Positions 15,215-23,410 of a DNA stretch of 41,699 nt are shown here, in pieces. The stretch spans positions 1 through 41,699 of IMG/VR virus record IMGVR_UViG_3300044712_001278. One strand, written 5' to 3'. A program made the position numbers and the translations under genes. The first letter of the stretch is position 1. Each line of letters starts with the position of its first letter. The notes beneath the pieces were generated by a model. The model made no database searches, had not been told where the DNA came from, and worked only from the letters and a program-made list of their open reading frames with translations. This stretch comes from a virus.

Positions 15215-15295
15215 GGATCGGGGTTTGACTCATGAAATGCGAATATATACGGCTGCCACTGTAAAAACGGCGGCGCAAGAAAGGGACGCTGACCG

Positions 15296-15487
15296 ATGAC
15301 CTGCTACATCTGCCGCCGCACCGGCGCGAAAACCTGCGGAGAGCACTGCGGTCTGTGCGCGGAGCAGGAAATCCCCCCCAACCCCCCTTTGACAAAGGGG
15401 GGTGACGAGACGTCGACGAGTCGGGGGGATTTGATTACAAAGGGGGGTGACGAGCCTGCGAGTCGGGGGGATTTGGAGAGACCATGA
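15296..15487 (+). CDS. Zinc-knuckle small protein with repeat-encoded tail
   Basis: This 63-residue protein begins CYICRRTGAKTCGEHCGLC, a two-pair cysteine layout typical of a small zinc knuckle. The C-terminal 38 residues (from about IPPNPPLTKGG) are translated from a copy of the CCCCCCTTTG element, the same family that sits inside the primase. Its stop overlaps the endolysin start (ATGA), so the element has been kept in frame up to the coupling point. Function is unknown. Confidence 0.5.
   Translation: MTCYICRRTGAKTCGEHCGLCAEQEIPPNPPLTKGGDETSTSRGDLITKGGDEPASRGDLERP
15369..15474. repeat. Palindromic CCCCCCTTTG repeat element (copy 2)
   Basis: It has the same architecture as 491-594: AAATCCCCCC at the left, CCCCCCTTTG/CAAAGGGGGG inside, a duplicated GGGGGGTGACGAG block, and GGGGGGATTT at the right. 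It is two bases longer than the primase copies. Confidence 0.88.
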
Positions 15488-15909
15488 ACAGGATTGACAC
15501 GCTGGAACCGGAATTCAAGTTGAAGATCCAGGACCTCATCGACGAGCTGGCCGCCGTCACTGGGCTGAAATGGGTGATCGTCCAGGCCCGCCGCACCATG
15601 GCCGAGCAGCAGGCCCTCTATGACCAGGGGCGGACCCAGCCGGGGAAGGTGGTCACCAACGCCCGGCCCGGCCAGTCCGCCCACAATTTCGGCCTGGCCG
15701 CGGATCTCTGCCCGATCAACCCGGCCACCGGCGACTGCTGGTGGGACGCCCCGCAGATGACCTGGCGCAAGCTCGCCGAGACCGCACACGAGATGGGGCT
15801 GGTCTCCGGGTTCTTCTTCAAGAGCATCTTTGACGCACCCCACGTGGAGGCCCCCGACTGGCGGGACCGGCAAGAGGCATGGAAGCGCGGGGAAATAACA
15901 ATCGAGTAA
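15484..15909 (+). CDS. Endolysin, M15 (VanY/L-Ala-D-Glu) peptidase
   Basis: This 141-residue cell-wall peptidase would cut peptide cross-links in peptidoglycan at lysis. The M15 zinc site is visible: SAHNFGLAAD (residues 65-74, ligands His67 and Asp74) and DAPHVE (His120). VIVQARRTMAEQQALYDQG near the start is the family's substrate-side helix. It has no signal peptide, so release needs a holin. The start overlaps the previous stop. Confidence 0.92.
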   Translation: MNRIDTLEPEFKLKIQDLIDELAAVTGLKWVIVQARRTMAEQQALYDQGRTQPGKVVTNARPGQSAHNFGLAADLCPINPATGDCWWDAPQMTWRKLAETAHEMGLVSGFFFKSIFDAPHVEAPDWRDRQEAWKRGEITIE

Positions 15910-15925
15910 ACAAAACGGAAGATCG

Positions 15926-16052
15926 TTAACCACGAACCACACGAACCACTCGAAAGAAAGGCAAAAACAAAAAAACGGTTTAAGGGTTTAAAACAAATAA
16001 AGCGGGTTTAAAGTTTCCCCCTTTTCGTGTTTTTCGTGTGTTTCGTGGTTAA
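15926..16052. repeat. Long hairpin element, CACGAA-arm (element 3 of 6)
   Basis: TTAACCACGAA at the left pairs with TTCGTGGTTAA at the right, with the ACACGAACCACTCGAAA / TTTTCGTGTTTTTCGTGT stretches also complementary. The core has GGTTTAAGGGTTTAAAAC. It fills the gap between endolysin and the next gene, leaving GTGGAGGCAAAA as that gene's ribosome site. Confidence 0.88.
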
Positions 16053-16080
16053 ATCAGATTTTTTAAAAGTGGAGGCAAAA

Positions 16081-16566
16081 ATGGACCTGAATCAAATCTG
16101 TCTATGGATCTGCGAGAACCCAGCCGTTATCGCAGGGGTGCTGATAGTGATCATTACTGAGGTAATGCCGTTTCTACCGACGAAATACAACGGCATAGCC
16201 CACGCACTGATCGGCATGCTGGCGAAGATCCCGAAGGGAGCCGCCAAGCTTTTACTGTTCGCTGTACTCTGTACCCTGTCCGCTGGCCTCACGGGCTGCC
16301 AGCCCTTCACCATCAACGCCACCAACACCGGTTGCTGCAATGGGGGCAAGGTTGAACTCCCCCGCGACTCCGCGACTCCGCGTGAGAACGGGTTGGAGCC
16401 TCTATCCTGCCACGGCGGGGTTGTTGTCATTGTCAATAACTCCAACAACAAGGATGTGCCGGTCGATGTCCTACGCGGGATGCTCCAGAACGCCACACTC
16501 CAGGGCAACGTCCCCCTCCAGGGGGGCGCGGTGAATTACCCGACCCAAAACGTGACGGGGAAATAA
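16081..16566 (+). CDS. Membrane protein with internal lipoprotein signal (holin/spanin-like)
   Basis: This 161-residue protein follows GTGGAGGCAAAA. The first hydrophobic segment is AVIAGVLIVIITEVMPFL (residues 15-32), with a holin-like or anti-holin-like look. The second, LLLFAVLCTLSAGLTGC (57-73), ends in a lipobox (L-T-G-C), and residues 46-73 alone, starting at an internal Met (base 16216), look like a complete lipoprotein signal peptide. The rest is a Cys-, Pro- and Asn-rich periplasmic stretch. It may be a fusion of a holin-like protein with an outer spanin-like lipoprotein, or may use both starts. The lysis position next to the endolysin fits. Confidence 0.7.
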   Translation: MDLNQICLWICENPAVIAGVLIVIITEVMPFLPTKYNGIAHALIGMLAKIPKGAAKLLLFAVLCTLSAGLTGCQPFTINATNTGCCNGGKVELPRDSATPRENGLEPLSCHGGVVVIVNNSNNKDVPVDVLRGMLQNATLQGNVPLQGGAVNYPTQNVTGK

Positions 16567-16570
16567 AACG

Positions 16571-17113
16571 ATGTCGGATATCCGCGTCTATGAAACTCCA
16601 GGTTATCACACGATAACCAAAAAACCGGTTGAGCAACGGTGGTATGTCCTTAATTTCTCACGGGTGCTCAAGCCGGGAGAAACCCTTTCGGGTGTGTCCG
16701 TCGATGACGGGGCGGCGGACGTACTGTTGTCGGCATCCGTCACCGGCCAGTACTGCCATGTGCAACTGGGAGGCGGCGCCGACGGTTCCAGCATCCCGAT
16801 CCGTGTAGTAGTGACCGGCAATGCAGGCACCATCGCCGAGGCGGATCTGCTCCTGGCTGTATCCGATCCCATTGACTATATCCTGCCGGTCATCGAGACG
16901 TACAGCGGCGACACGGTCATATGGTACGACACCGTAATAGGCGCTTATTACCGGCTGGCATTAGAGGACGGGGCGCTGGTGCCGGTTGAGGTAGCGGACC
17001 CTGCCCTGGGCAGCTACAAACCGGGCGAAAGCGTTTACTGGTACGACAGCATCCTGGCAAAGGCATTCAAGTTGATACTTGAGAACGGGGCCATCATCCC
17101 GGTGGAGGTGTAG
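16571..17113 (+). CDS. Fibre/tail adaptor-like structural protein with internal duplication
   Basis: This 180-residue protein has an N-terminal beta domain (about 1-105: RWYVLNFSRVLKPGETLSGV, VTGQYCHVQLGG, GTIAEADLLLAVSDP) of the kind found in phage fibre-tail adaptors. Two related copies of a 30-residue unit follow: GDTVIWYDTVIGAYYRLALE...VPVEV and GESVYWYDSILAKAFKLILE...IPVEV. The gene immediately precedes the fibre gene, and its last bases GGTGGAGGTG serve as that gene's ribosome site. Confidence 0.65.
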   Translation: MSDIRVYETPGYHTITKKPVEQRWYVLNFSRVLKPGETLSGVSVDDGAADVLLSASVTGQYCHVQLGGGADGSSIPIRVVVTGNAGTIAEADLLLAVSDPIDYILPVIETYSGDTVIWYDTVIGAYYRLALEDGALVPVEVADPALGSYKPGESVYWYDSILAKAFKLILENGAIIPVEV

Positions 17114-17114
17114 A

Positions 17115-19325
17115 ATGCAGCGTACAGCGTACAGCGTACAGCGTAGAGTAAAAATCCTCGTAGGGGTATTGATGGCAGCGGTTTGCATCTGGTCCCTGTT
17201 TCCTGTCCCCTGTTCCCTGTCCGCCCCTGGCGATCAATTGACCCCGATCCGCCCATTTTCCAACTACTCCACCCTGTCCGACATATCCGAGACCGATGGC
17301 GCGTTGCGGTTCCGTGGCGCTGCGGTAAGCGGGACGAGTTCCTGGGGTGGCATCACCGGTACGCTGTCTGCACAGACCGACCTGAATTCGGCCTTGAGTG
17401 CCAAACAGGACGCCGCCACCGCCGCCACCGACTCGGAGCTGTCCGCACACACCGGGAGTACCAGCAACCCCCACAGCGTGACGGCCGCACAGGCCGGGGC
17501 CGACCCTACGGGCACCGCGTCGAGCGCAGTCTCCACTCACGCCGGACTGACCGACCCGCACACCGGCTACATGCTGGAATCCAACATCGGGACCGGCGCC
17601 AACAACTACCCGCAGCTAAACGCCAGCGGGCAACTTCCCGCAGTGTCCGGGGCGCTCCTTACCAACCTCCCGGCTGCCACAGCTCTCTCCGCCCAGTATA
17701 TAGACTGGAGTGCGTCCACCGGCCCAACCTCCATCGCCAACAAGCCGACGCTAGGGACCATTGCGACACTCAACACCGGGACTTTGACCGATGGGCAGTA
17801 TTGCACGTACTCAACTGCATCAGGGATCGTCTGCAACGCATCCGGCGGGTCGCACGATGCCGTGACGCTGTCAACCGACCTTGGCAACAATCTCCTCGGG
17901 GTATCAACTCAGCAACTCACCCTCGATTCGCAGACGGCTAACCGGTTTTTCGCCGCGCCGAACGGATCGGATGGAGTGCCATCGTTTAGGGCGATGGTCG
18001 CCGCAGATGTACCCACCCTCAACCAGAACACCACCGGCACGGCGGCGGGGCTTACCGCCCAGTATATCGACTGGAGCGCATCCAGCGGCGGCGCATCCAT
18101 CGCCAACAAGCCGACGCTCGGCACGGCTTCGGCGCAGGACGCCGGCTATTTCGCCCTTGCCGGCCATAACCACTCGGGCACCTATGAACCTGCCGACGCC
18201 ACGATACTGAAACAGGCCGACGTTGATGACACCCCGGTAAACGGCATAACCACGGCCCCTGTCTCCTCCAATTGGGCATATGATCACGCCGCCGCTGCCG
18301 ATCCTCATACCGGATATATGTTGGAATCGAACCTGGGTACCGGGGCGAATAATTACCCTCAACTGGATGCAAGCGGGCATCTCTTACCCACAATATTACC
18401 CATTACCGGCACATGGGATGCATCGGCCGTGTCGATCACGCTGGGAGGCATCACATTCGGCAACGGCGCTACATCCGGCGGCTTTTACCGGATGTATGAG
18501 GACACAGACAACGGGACAAACTACATCCAGGATCAGGCACCGGCAGCGATCACCTCGAACCGGACACATTATCGGGGGGATTACGATTCTCAGGAGGTTG
18601 CGGAAGGGGATGTTGACGCCAGTGGGCATGTGACGGCATTGGCTACCAGCTCAACCCCGCAAGTCGCAGGGATAGAAGTGGGCAATGTCTCCGATACCAC
18701 CATCACAAGGGCAGAGGCTGGCCGGATAGCCGTAGAAGGCGTGAACGTGCCTACCATATCTACAACCGATACATTGACCAACAAGACCCTTGATGCTAAC
18801 GGAGCCGGCAACGTCCTAAAGGGTTACGGGTATATCACATTTACCAAAGTTCACAATCGGGGTAGTGCAACCGGCGCGGTGGGAACTACGGAAACGACTC
18901 AGCTTTATGGAGTGCCGTCATTCGCTGATGACGTGGAAACCAACAACTATGTTGACTACATAGGGGAAGTACCAAGAGATTGGGATAGCTCCGTTGATCC
19001 TGTTGCTTACTTCAAATTTCGCCTCGGCGGGGCTGATACCGGAGATCATGACTATATCGTGAGCATGATCGACATTGCCGATTCAGGCGCGGCGGCTGGC
19101 ACTCCCGGCGATGCAATTAATCTGGGCTATACCGCTGATGGTTCAGGGGCAGATGGAGATATTGAAACGGCTACAGCAACCCTAACCGGGTGGGGCGCGG
19201 CGGCAACTGCTGGCTCTTACTGGCTTATCCGGGTGACAAGGGATGGCGACGATGGGACAAACGACGCCTCAACCGTGGACAGCTACCCAATGGCCCTTAC
19301 AATACGCTATGGGTTTACTCAGTAA
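17115..19325 (+). CDS. Tail fibre-like protein with signal peptide and heptamer repeats
   Basis: This 736-residue protein is read from the ATG just after GGTGGAGGTGTAGA. Residues 1-36 look like a Sec signal peptide: basic start, then ILVGVLMAAVCIWSLF, then CSLSA. This coding stretch contains two tandem heptamer arrays (17118-17145 and 17193-17220). The body is a repetitive fibre: AQYIDWSAS...SIANKPTLGT occurs twice, and DPHTGYMLESN(I/L)GTGANNYPQL occurs twice. The C-terminal domain (about 560-736) is a compact globular tip. Fibres of this type bind host receptors. A signal peptide on a virion fibre is unusual because virions assemble in the cytoplasm. Met20 (base 17172) is an alternative start. 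Confidence 0.8.
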   Translation: MQRTAYSVQRRVKILVGVLMAAVCIWSLFPVPCSLSAPGDQLTPIRPFSNYSTLSDISETDGALRFRGAAVSGTSSWGGITGTLSAQTDLNSALSAKQDAATAATDSELSAHTGSTSNPHSVTAAQAGADPTGTASSAVSTHAGLTDPHTGYMLESNIGTGANNYPQLNASGQLPAVSGALLTNLPAATALSAQYIDWSASTGPTSIANKPTLGTIATLNTGTLTDGQYCTYSTASGIVCNASGGSHDAVTLSTDLGNNLLGVSTQQLTLDSQTANRFFAAPNGSDGVPSFRAMVAADVPTLNQNTTGTAAGLTAQYIDWSASSGGASIANKPTLGTASAQDAGYFALAGHNHSGTYEPADATILKQADVDDTPVNGITTAPVSSNWAYDHAAAADPHTGYMLESNLGTGANNYPQLDASGHLLPTILPITGTWDASAVSITLGGITFGNGATSGGFYRMYEDTDNGTNYIQDQAPAAITSNRTHYRGDYDSQEVAEGDVDASGHVTALATSSTPQVAGIEVGNVSDTTITRAEAGRIAVEGVNVPTISTTDTLTNKTLDANGAGNVLKGYGYITFTKVHNRGSATGAVGTTETTQLYGVPSFADDVETNNYVDYIGEVPRDWDSSVDPVAYFKFRLGGADTGDHDYIVSMIDIADSGAAAGTPGDAINLGYTADGSGADGDIETATATLTGWGAAATAGSYWLIRVTRDGDDGTNDASTVDSYPMALTIRYGFTQ
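17118..17145. repeat. Heptamer array CAGCGTA x4 at fibre start codon
   Basis: Four perfect copies of CAGCGTA begin directly after the ATG of the fibre gene. Gain or loss of a unit by slippage would change the frame of everything downstream. Confidence 0.93.
17193..17220. repeat. Heptamer array NNCCTGT x4 in fibre signal region
   Basis: Four consecutive 7-base units read TCCCTGT, TTCCTGT, CCCCTGT, TCCCTGT. They encode the signal peptide's C-region (SLFPVPCSLS). Confidence 0.85.
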
Positions 19326-19335
19326 AGGAGCGGTT

Positions 19336-20115
19336 ATGAAAACATTACTTCTAATCGCATGGTTGATATTATTCACCACCCCTTGTTTTGCCGGATTCGG
19401 GTATCAGGTGGTGGATGGCGGCGGGGTGCCAGTTACGGCGAGTGGCGACACATCCATCCTCTTTTTTTGGGGGTTTGAGAATAACGACATAGATACACTT
19501 GGAGGGCTAGGTGTCGATTACCCAAATGCGTTAGGAGGTACAGCGTCGGAAACCCCCACCATCGACACTACCAACTACAAGGTTGGCACTCACGCGCTTA
19601 GAATAAATGACGGCTATGAACGGACATATTTTACAATCTCCAGTGAGGATTTAGCAGATGGGAACGCCGGGGCTATAGGGTTCTGGGTGCGGGTACATAC
19701 TAATGATTCGATAGGCACGAATTTACTGAAGATCAAAAACGCCGATGCCACCAATCTGATATTAATAAAACTTTTGGCAAACGGCCATATTGAGATTACG
19801 TGGAACCAGGGGGGGAGCGAAACATGGCTGGAGGGAACCACTACCCTTTCTGCGGATACATGGTATTGGGTTGAGTTTCGGTATAATTCAGCAACGCCCA
19901 TCCGATCATTGCATGTTGGTACTGGAGACTCCGACCCTGCTGCTGAAGCATCCAGTTCGGCGGCATTTGCAGGATGGTCTGACCAAAATATGCTTATTGT
20001 CGGTAGAGATAACGGTATTGCAACAGCCCTAGACTACACCCTTGATAATGTAATTATCAGGAACACGGCCACAAGTTTATTTTCTTTACGCAACAGCACA
20101 TCAAGCCCACGGTGA
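19336..20115 (+). CDS. Exported LamG/concanavalin-like protein
   Basis: This 259-residue protein is read from the ATG after AAAGGAGCGGTT. It has a textbook signal peptide (MKTLLLIAWLILFTTPCFA, cut before G). The rest resembles a LamG/concanavalin-type beta sandwich: ILFFWGFENNDIDTLGG, VGTHALRIND, AGAIGFWVRVHTNDS, HIEITWNQGG, and TWYWVEFRYNS are typical strands of such carbohydrate- or surface-binding domains. It lies between fibre genes and is less GC-rich than its neighbours, which suggests separate acquisition. It could be a receptor-binding accessory or a secreted, non-virion product. Confidence 0.75.
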   Translation: MKTLLLIAWLILFTTPCFAGFGYQVVDGGGVPVTASGDTSILFFWGFENNDIDTLGGLGVDYPNALGGTASETPTIDTTNYKVGTHALRINDGYERTYFTISSEDLADGNAGAIGFWVRVHTNDSIGTNLLKIKNADATNLILIKLLANGHIEITWNQGGSETWLEGTTTLSADTWYWVEFRYNSATPIRSLHVGTGDSDPAAEASSSAAFAGWSDQNMLIVGRDNGIATALDYTLDNVIIRNTATSLFSLRNSTSSPR

Positions 20116-20118
20116 ATT

Positions 20119-21531
20119 ATGTTTATATCCCTGTTTATATTGCTGTTATTCCCGGCCATTGCTTTTGCCGCCCCTGTCATTACAAGTGTGGGGAGCGTAA
20201 CTAATGGTAGTAGCGCAACAATATCAGGATCGGGTTTCGGCACGAAAGCAACCGCCAAACCATACTTATATGCCCCGTTCGAGGGGTCATTAAATCCCTC
20301 CGATTTAGGGACAGTGACAGCGTGGGCCGCTACAGAAAACGCATCTTATTCGGCAGGACAGGGGGTGAATGGTACAGGTGCCGCTGTCGGCTCTCCGGTT
20401 GATGACTCCCATCCGGTGACTCTAGGCATTGACTCCAGCGGGTTCAACTGGAGCGATTACGGGCAGAAGTGGTATGTGTTCCGCAAGATGAAACATAATT
20501 TTGCATTTTCTCGCCCAAACAACTGGAAATATATAAGGGTATGGCCTGCAAGCGAATTGTACCCTAATTTCAGAGTTGCCCCTACAGCTACGGGGGGCAG
20601 CGGGTCTTACTTGACTGAGGGACAGAATGTGGGTGGTTACTATACCGACACCACCGGCATAGGTGATGCTGATGTATGGCATGAGGACGAGATAGCCGTG
20701 CAAAGCAACAGCGGTTCTACCACCACGGACGGGGTGCTGACAATCTATTTTGACGGCGCACTGATTGTCAACCAGACATCCGAGGTGCAGCTAAAAGGCG
20801 GGGCGTACACCACGCCCATGACCCGTCTATATCCGTGGCACAATGTATTTGAATCGGCAGGATCAACCAATTATCCCCTCCCGGCTGGCTCTTATGTCTG
20901 GGGGGATGATATCTATGTTGATAACACCTGGCAGCGGATAATGATTTGCTCCGGCTCGGCATGGGCGGCAAGAGGCACATGCGAAATCCAGATACCTCAC
21001 ACAACATGGTCGGACGACTCTATTCAATTTTACGGTAACCAGGGCGCATTTGCCGATGGAGCAACCGCATATCTCTACGTTGTTGACAGTACCGGCGCGG
21101 CGAACAGCAGCGGCTATGCTGTCACGTTCGGTGCGGGCGAATCCGACACCACCGCGCCAACAATTACAGCCTTTACCATGCCTGCAACCGCCTCCAGTCT
21201 GACCGTCAACGTATCCTCTTTCACCGCCACGGACGAAGTGGGGGTAACTGGCTATTGCATTAATGAGAGTGCTTCCGCTCCCACAGCTGGAAGTTGTAGT
21301 GGATCAGGGTGGGCGGCTTCGGCCCAGACCTCTTATACATTTGGCAGCGCTGGTAGCAAAACCCTCTACGCCTGGGCAAAGGACGCAGCGGGAAATGTCT
21401 CGGCAGCTTACACCGGACAGCCCTGCACCATCACCCTGACAAAACAGATTTCATCCTGCACCGCATCGGCCAGCGGGGGGGTAACGTCAAACGCCTCGGC
21501 AACCGGCGGGGTGACGGTGGCGGGGGAATGA
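20119..21531 (+). CDS. Exported protein with TIG-like and Ig-like domains
   Basis: This 470-residue protein starts three bases after the preceding stop. The signal peptide is MFISLFILLLFPAIAFA. A TIG/IPT-like segment follows (PVITSVGSVTNGSSATISGSGFG), then a long central domain with LamG-like strands (LTIYFDGALIVNQTSEVQLKG and DDIYVDNTW), and a bacterial Ig-like domain near the C-terminus (APTITAFTMPATASSLTVNV through KTLYAWAKDAAGNVS). The end is a Ser/Ala/Gly low-complexity tail. Such architecture suits surface adhesion. Its place in the structural operon implies a fibre or virion decoration, but the signal peptide argues for export. Confidence 0.75.
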   Translation: MFISLFILLLFPAIAFAAPVITSVGSVTNGSSATISGSGFGTKATAKPYLYAPFEGSLNPSDLGTVTAWAATENASYSAGQGVNGTGAAVGSPVDDSHPVTLGIDSSGFNWSDYGQKWYVFRKMKHNFAFSRPNNWKYIRVWPASELYPNFRVAPTATGGSGSYLTEGQNVGGYYTDTTGIGDADVWHEDEIAVQSNSGSTTTDGVLTIYFDGALIVNQTSEVQLKGGAYTTPMTRLYPWHNVFESAGSTNYPLPAGSYVWGDDIYVDNTWQRIMICSGSAWAARGTCEIQIPHTTWSDDSIQFYGNQGAFADGATAYLYVVDSTGAANSSGYAVTFGAGESDTTAPTITAFTMPATASSLTVNVSSFTATDEVGVTGYCINESASAPTAGSCSGSGWAASAQTSYTFGSAGSKTLYAWAKDAAGNVSAAYTGQPCTITLTKQISSCTASASGGVTSNASATGGVTVAGE

Positions 21532-21532
21532 T

Positions 21533-21997
21533 ATGAGCATACGCCAGCAGATAGTTGCCGCCGCTCTTGCCCGGCTCCAGACCATCACCATCGCCAACGG
21601 GTGCGCCACCGACATCGGGCTCAATGTGTTCTGGTGGCGCAGGCGGCCCATCCCGGCCGGCCAGCTCCCGGCGGTGGTCGGGTATGACACCTCGGACCAG
21701 ATCACAGGCGAGGGGGCTTGCATCGGCTATAAGGCCCACAGCCTCAATCTCAGCATCGAGGTTATCGCCCAGGAGGACGAGCCGGACCTGCTGATCCGGG
21801 CGGCCATGGACGACATAGCCTCGCTGGAACTCCGGACGGTGGGGGCATCCTACTGGCTTGACGGCCTCCCGGACGGGACAAACGCATGGTGTGAGGTCAC
21901 GTCATGCGACATGGATGTGGACGAGGCGGCCAGTCCCCAGGCCGCCGCCAGGGTATCAATTACAGTGCATTACGAATCCCCGCGGGGGAGCATTTAG
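21533..21997 (+). CDS. Tail terminator / minor tail protein gpU-like
   Basis: This 154-residue protein has the tail-completion layout: N-terminal helix (MSIRQQIVAAALARLQTI), strands around PAGQLPAVVGYDTSDQ, SLNLSIEVIAQ followed by the helix PDLLIRAAMDDIASLEL, and a last strand (RVSITVHYESPRG). It immediately precedes the tube gene, the usual position of the terminator. The start is one base after the previous stop. Confidence 0.7.
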   Translation: MSIRQQIVAAALARLQTITIANGCATDIGLNVFWWRRRPIPAGQLPAVVGYDTSDQITGEGACIGYKAHSLNLSIEVIAQEDEPDLLIRAAMDDIASLELRTVGASYWLDGLPDGTNAWCEVTSCDMDVDEAASPQAAARVSITVHYESPRGSI

Positions 21998-22012
21998 AAA
22001 GGAGCTGAAAAC

Positions 22013-23254
22013 ATGGCACAGGCACAGGGGGCGCAGGCCCTGACTTCGTTGCAGATGGAGCGCAGTTTCAAGACCGCCGCGACTTCTGTGAAATCGAAAA
22101 AGGTTTACTTCATCGACAACAGCCTCGGGAGGTCGCAGACGAGCGAGACCTCCAAGGTCAAACGTGGCGCGTCCCGCCAGCCCACCAGGGGGATCGCCGG
22201 GACGGTGGATGTGGGCGGTTCCATATCCGGCGAGATCATGGCGACATCCGCATTCTGGGCGGCGGTCCTGGGCAGCGTCCAGATCACCGGCGCCACCGTC
22301 ACGGTGGGCTCCGCCCTCGCGACCCCGGCTTTTGCCTACGACTGGGTGAATCAGCAGGTGACGGTCACATCCACCGCCCACGGGCTGGTTATCGGCGATA
22401 CGGTGGAGGGGATATTCACCGCCCCGGCGCTGTTGAACGGCACCTATTATTATCCCGTCATAGACGTCCCAACCGTGGACACCTTCGTCATCTGGGTCCC
22501 CATGGGGGGCTCAAGCACCATCACGTGCACCACCATCAAGAAATGCACGGCCGGGACCTTCACCTATACCTACAAAGGGGGCGGCAAGCTCCCCAGCTAC
22601 ATCGTTGAGAAGGGTTTCCCTGACATCGCCCAGTATTTCAAGTACACGGGCTGCACTGCCGGTTCGCTGGATATCAGCAATATCGCCGCCTCGGGCATCG
22701 CGTCGTTCAACGTCGATTTCATGGGCGCTGCGGAGACAACCGCCACCTCGTCATTCGACAGCGGCACCCCCATCGACAACACCAAGATCAGCTTCGACAA
22801 CACCCTGCTGGCCGCCGCCGATGTCAAGGAAGGGGGCAGCGCCATCAACTACCTGAAAAGCATCTCCATCAAGCTGGACAACGCCCTGGACGGCGACACG
22901 TTTGTGGTCGGCGGTGGCGGGGTGCGCGGTGGGATCAATGCCGGGGTCTACCAGGTGACAGGGAGCATCCAGGCGGTATTCCAGGACATGGCCCTTTATA
23001 CGAAGGCGCTCAACCGGACCGAGTCCAGTCTGGATCTGGCATGGAAGTTAGGGACCGGAGCAGGGACCGCCGGAAATGAAAGCGTGCAGATCGTCATCCC
23101 GGAGCTACTATTCTCCGCAAAGTCTCCGCCAATCTCTTCCGATGGCGGGGTGTTCATGGACATGGATTTCACCGGCGACTATACGGACAATGCCGACGCG
23201 GCCGCAATCAAGGTCATAGTCAAATGCACCCAACTGCCGGGGCAGGTTATATGA
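22013..23254 (+). CDS. Major tail tube protein with inserted domain
   Basis: This 413-residue protein starts after GAAAGGAGCTGAAAAC. Landmarks are the N-terminal EVSKVKRGASRQPTRG-like region (SETSKVKRGASRQPTRGI), SISGEIM, and the core strands GSLDISNIAASGIASFNVDFMG, SISIKLDNALDG, GVYQVTGSIQAVFQD, and LLFSAKSPPISSDGGV. About 75 residues after position 95 (AYDWVNQQVTVTSTAHGLVIGDTVEG...) look like a separate surface-exposed insertion. Siphophage tubes often carry such Ig-like additions. Synteny with the terminator and chaperone supports the call. Confidence 0.85.
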   Translation: MAQAQGAQALTSLQMERSFKTAATSVKSKKVYFIDNSLGRSQTSETSKVKRGASRQPTRGIAGTVDVGGSISGEIMATSAFWAAVLGSVQITGATVTVGSALATPAFAYDWVNQQVTVTSTAHGLVIGDTVEGIFTAPALLNGTYYYPVIDVPTVDTFVIWVPMGGSSTITCTTIKKCTAGTFTYTYKGGGKLPSYIVEKGFPDIAQYFKYTGCTAGSLDISNIAASGIASFNVDFMGAAETTATSSFDSGTPIDNTKISFDNTLLAAADVKEGGSAINYLKSISIKLDNALDGDTFVVGGGGVRGGINAGVYQVTGSIQAVFQDMALYTKALNRTESSLDLAWKLGTGAGTAGNESVQIVIPELLFSAKSPPISSDGGVFMDMDFTGDYTDNADAAAIKVIVKCTQLPGQVI

Positions 23255-23260
23255 AAGGCA

Positions 23261-23410
23261 TTAACCACGAAACACACGAACCACTCGAAAAAAAGGCAAA
23301 AAAAAGGATTTGGGCTTAACACCAAAAACGGGTTTAAGTTTTTAACGATTTTCCCCCTATTCAGTTTTTAGATTTTGTCTTTTTTCGTGTATTTCGTGTG
23401 TTTCGTGGTT
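23261..23410. repeat. Long hairpin element, CACGAA-arm (element 4 of 6)
   Basis: TTAACCACGAAACACACGAA pairs with TTCGTGTGTTTCGTGGTT across an AT-rich centre with GGGTTTAAGTTTTTAAC and AGATTTTGTCTTTT. The remaining part of the 260-base gap (23411-23514) holds a short GCGGG/CCCGC hairpin and the AAGAGG site of the next gene, nothing else that I can see. Confidence 0.92.
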
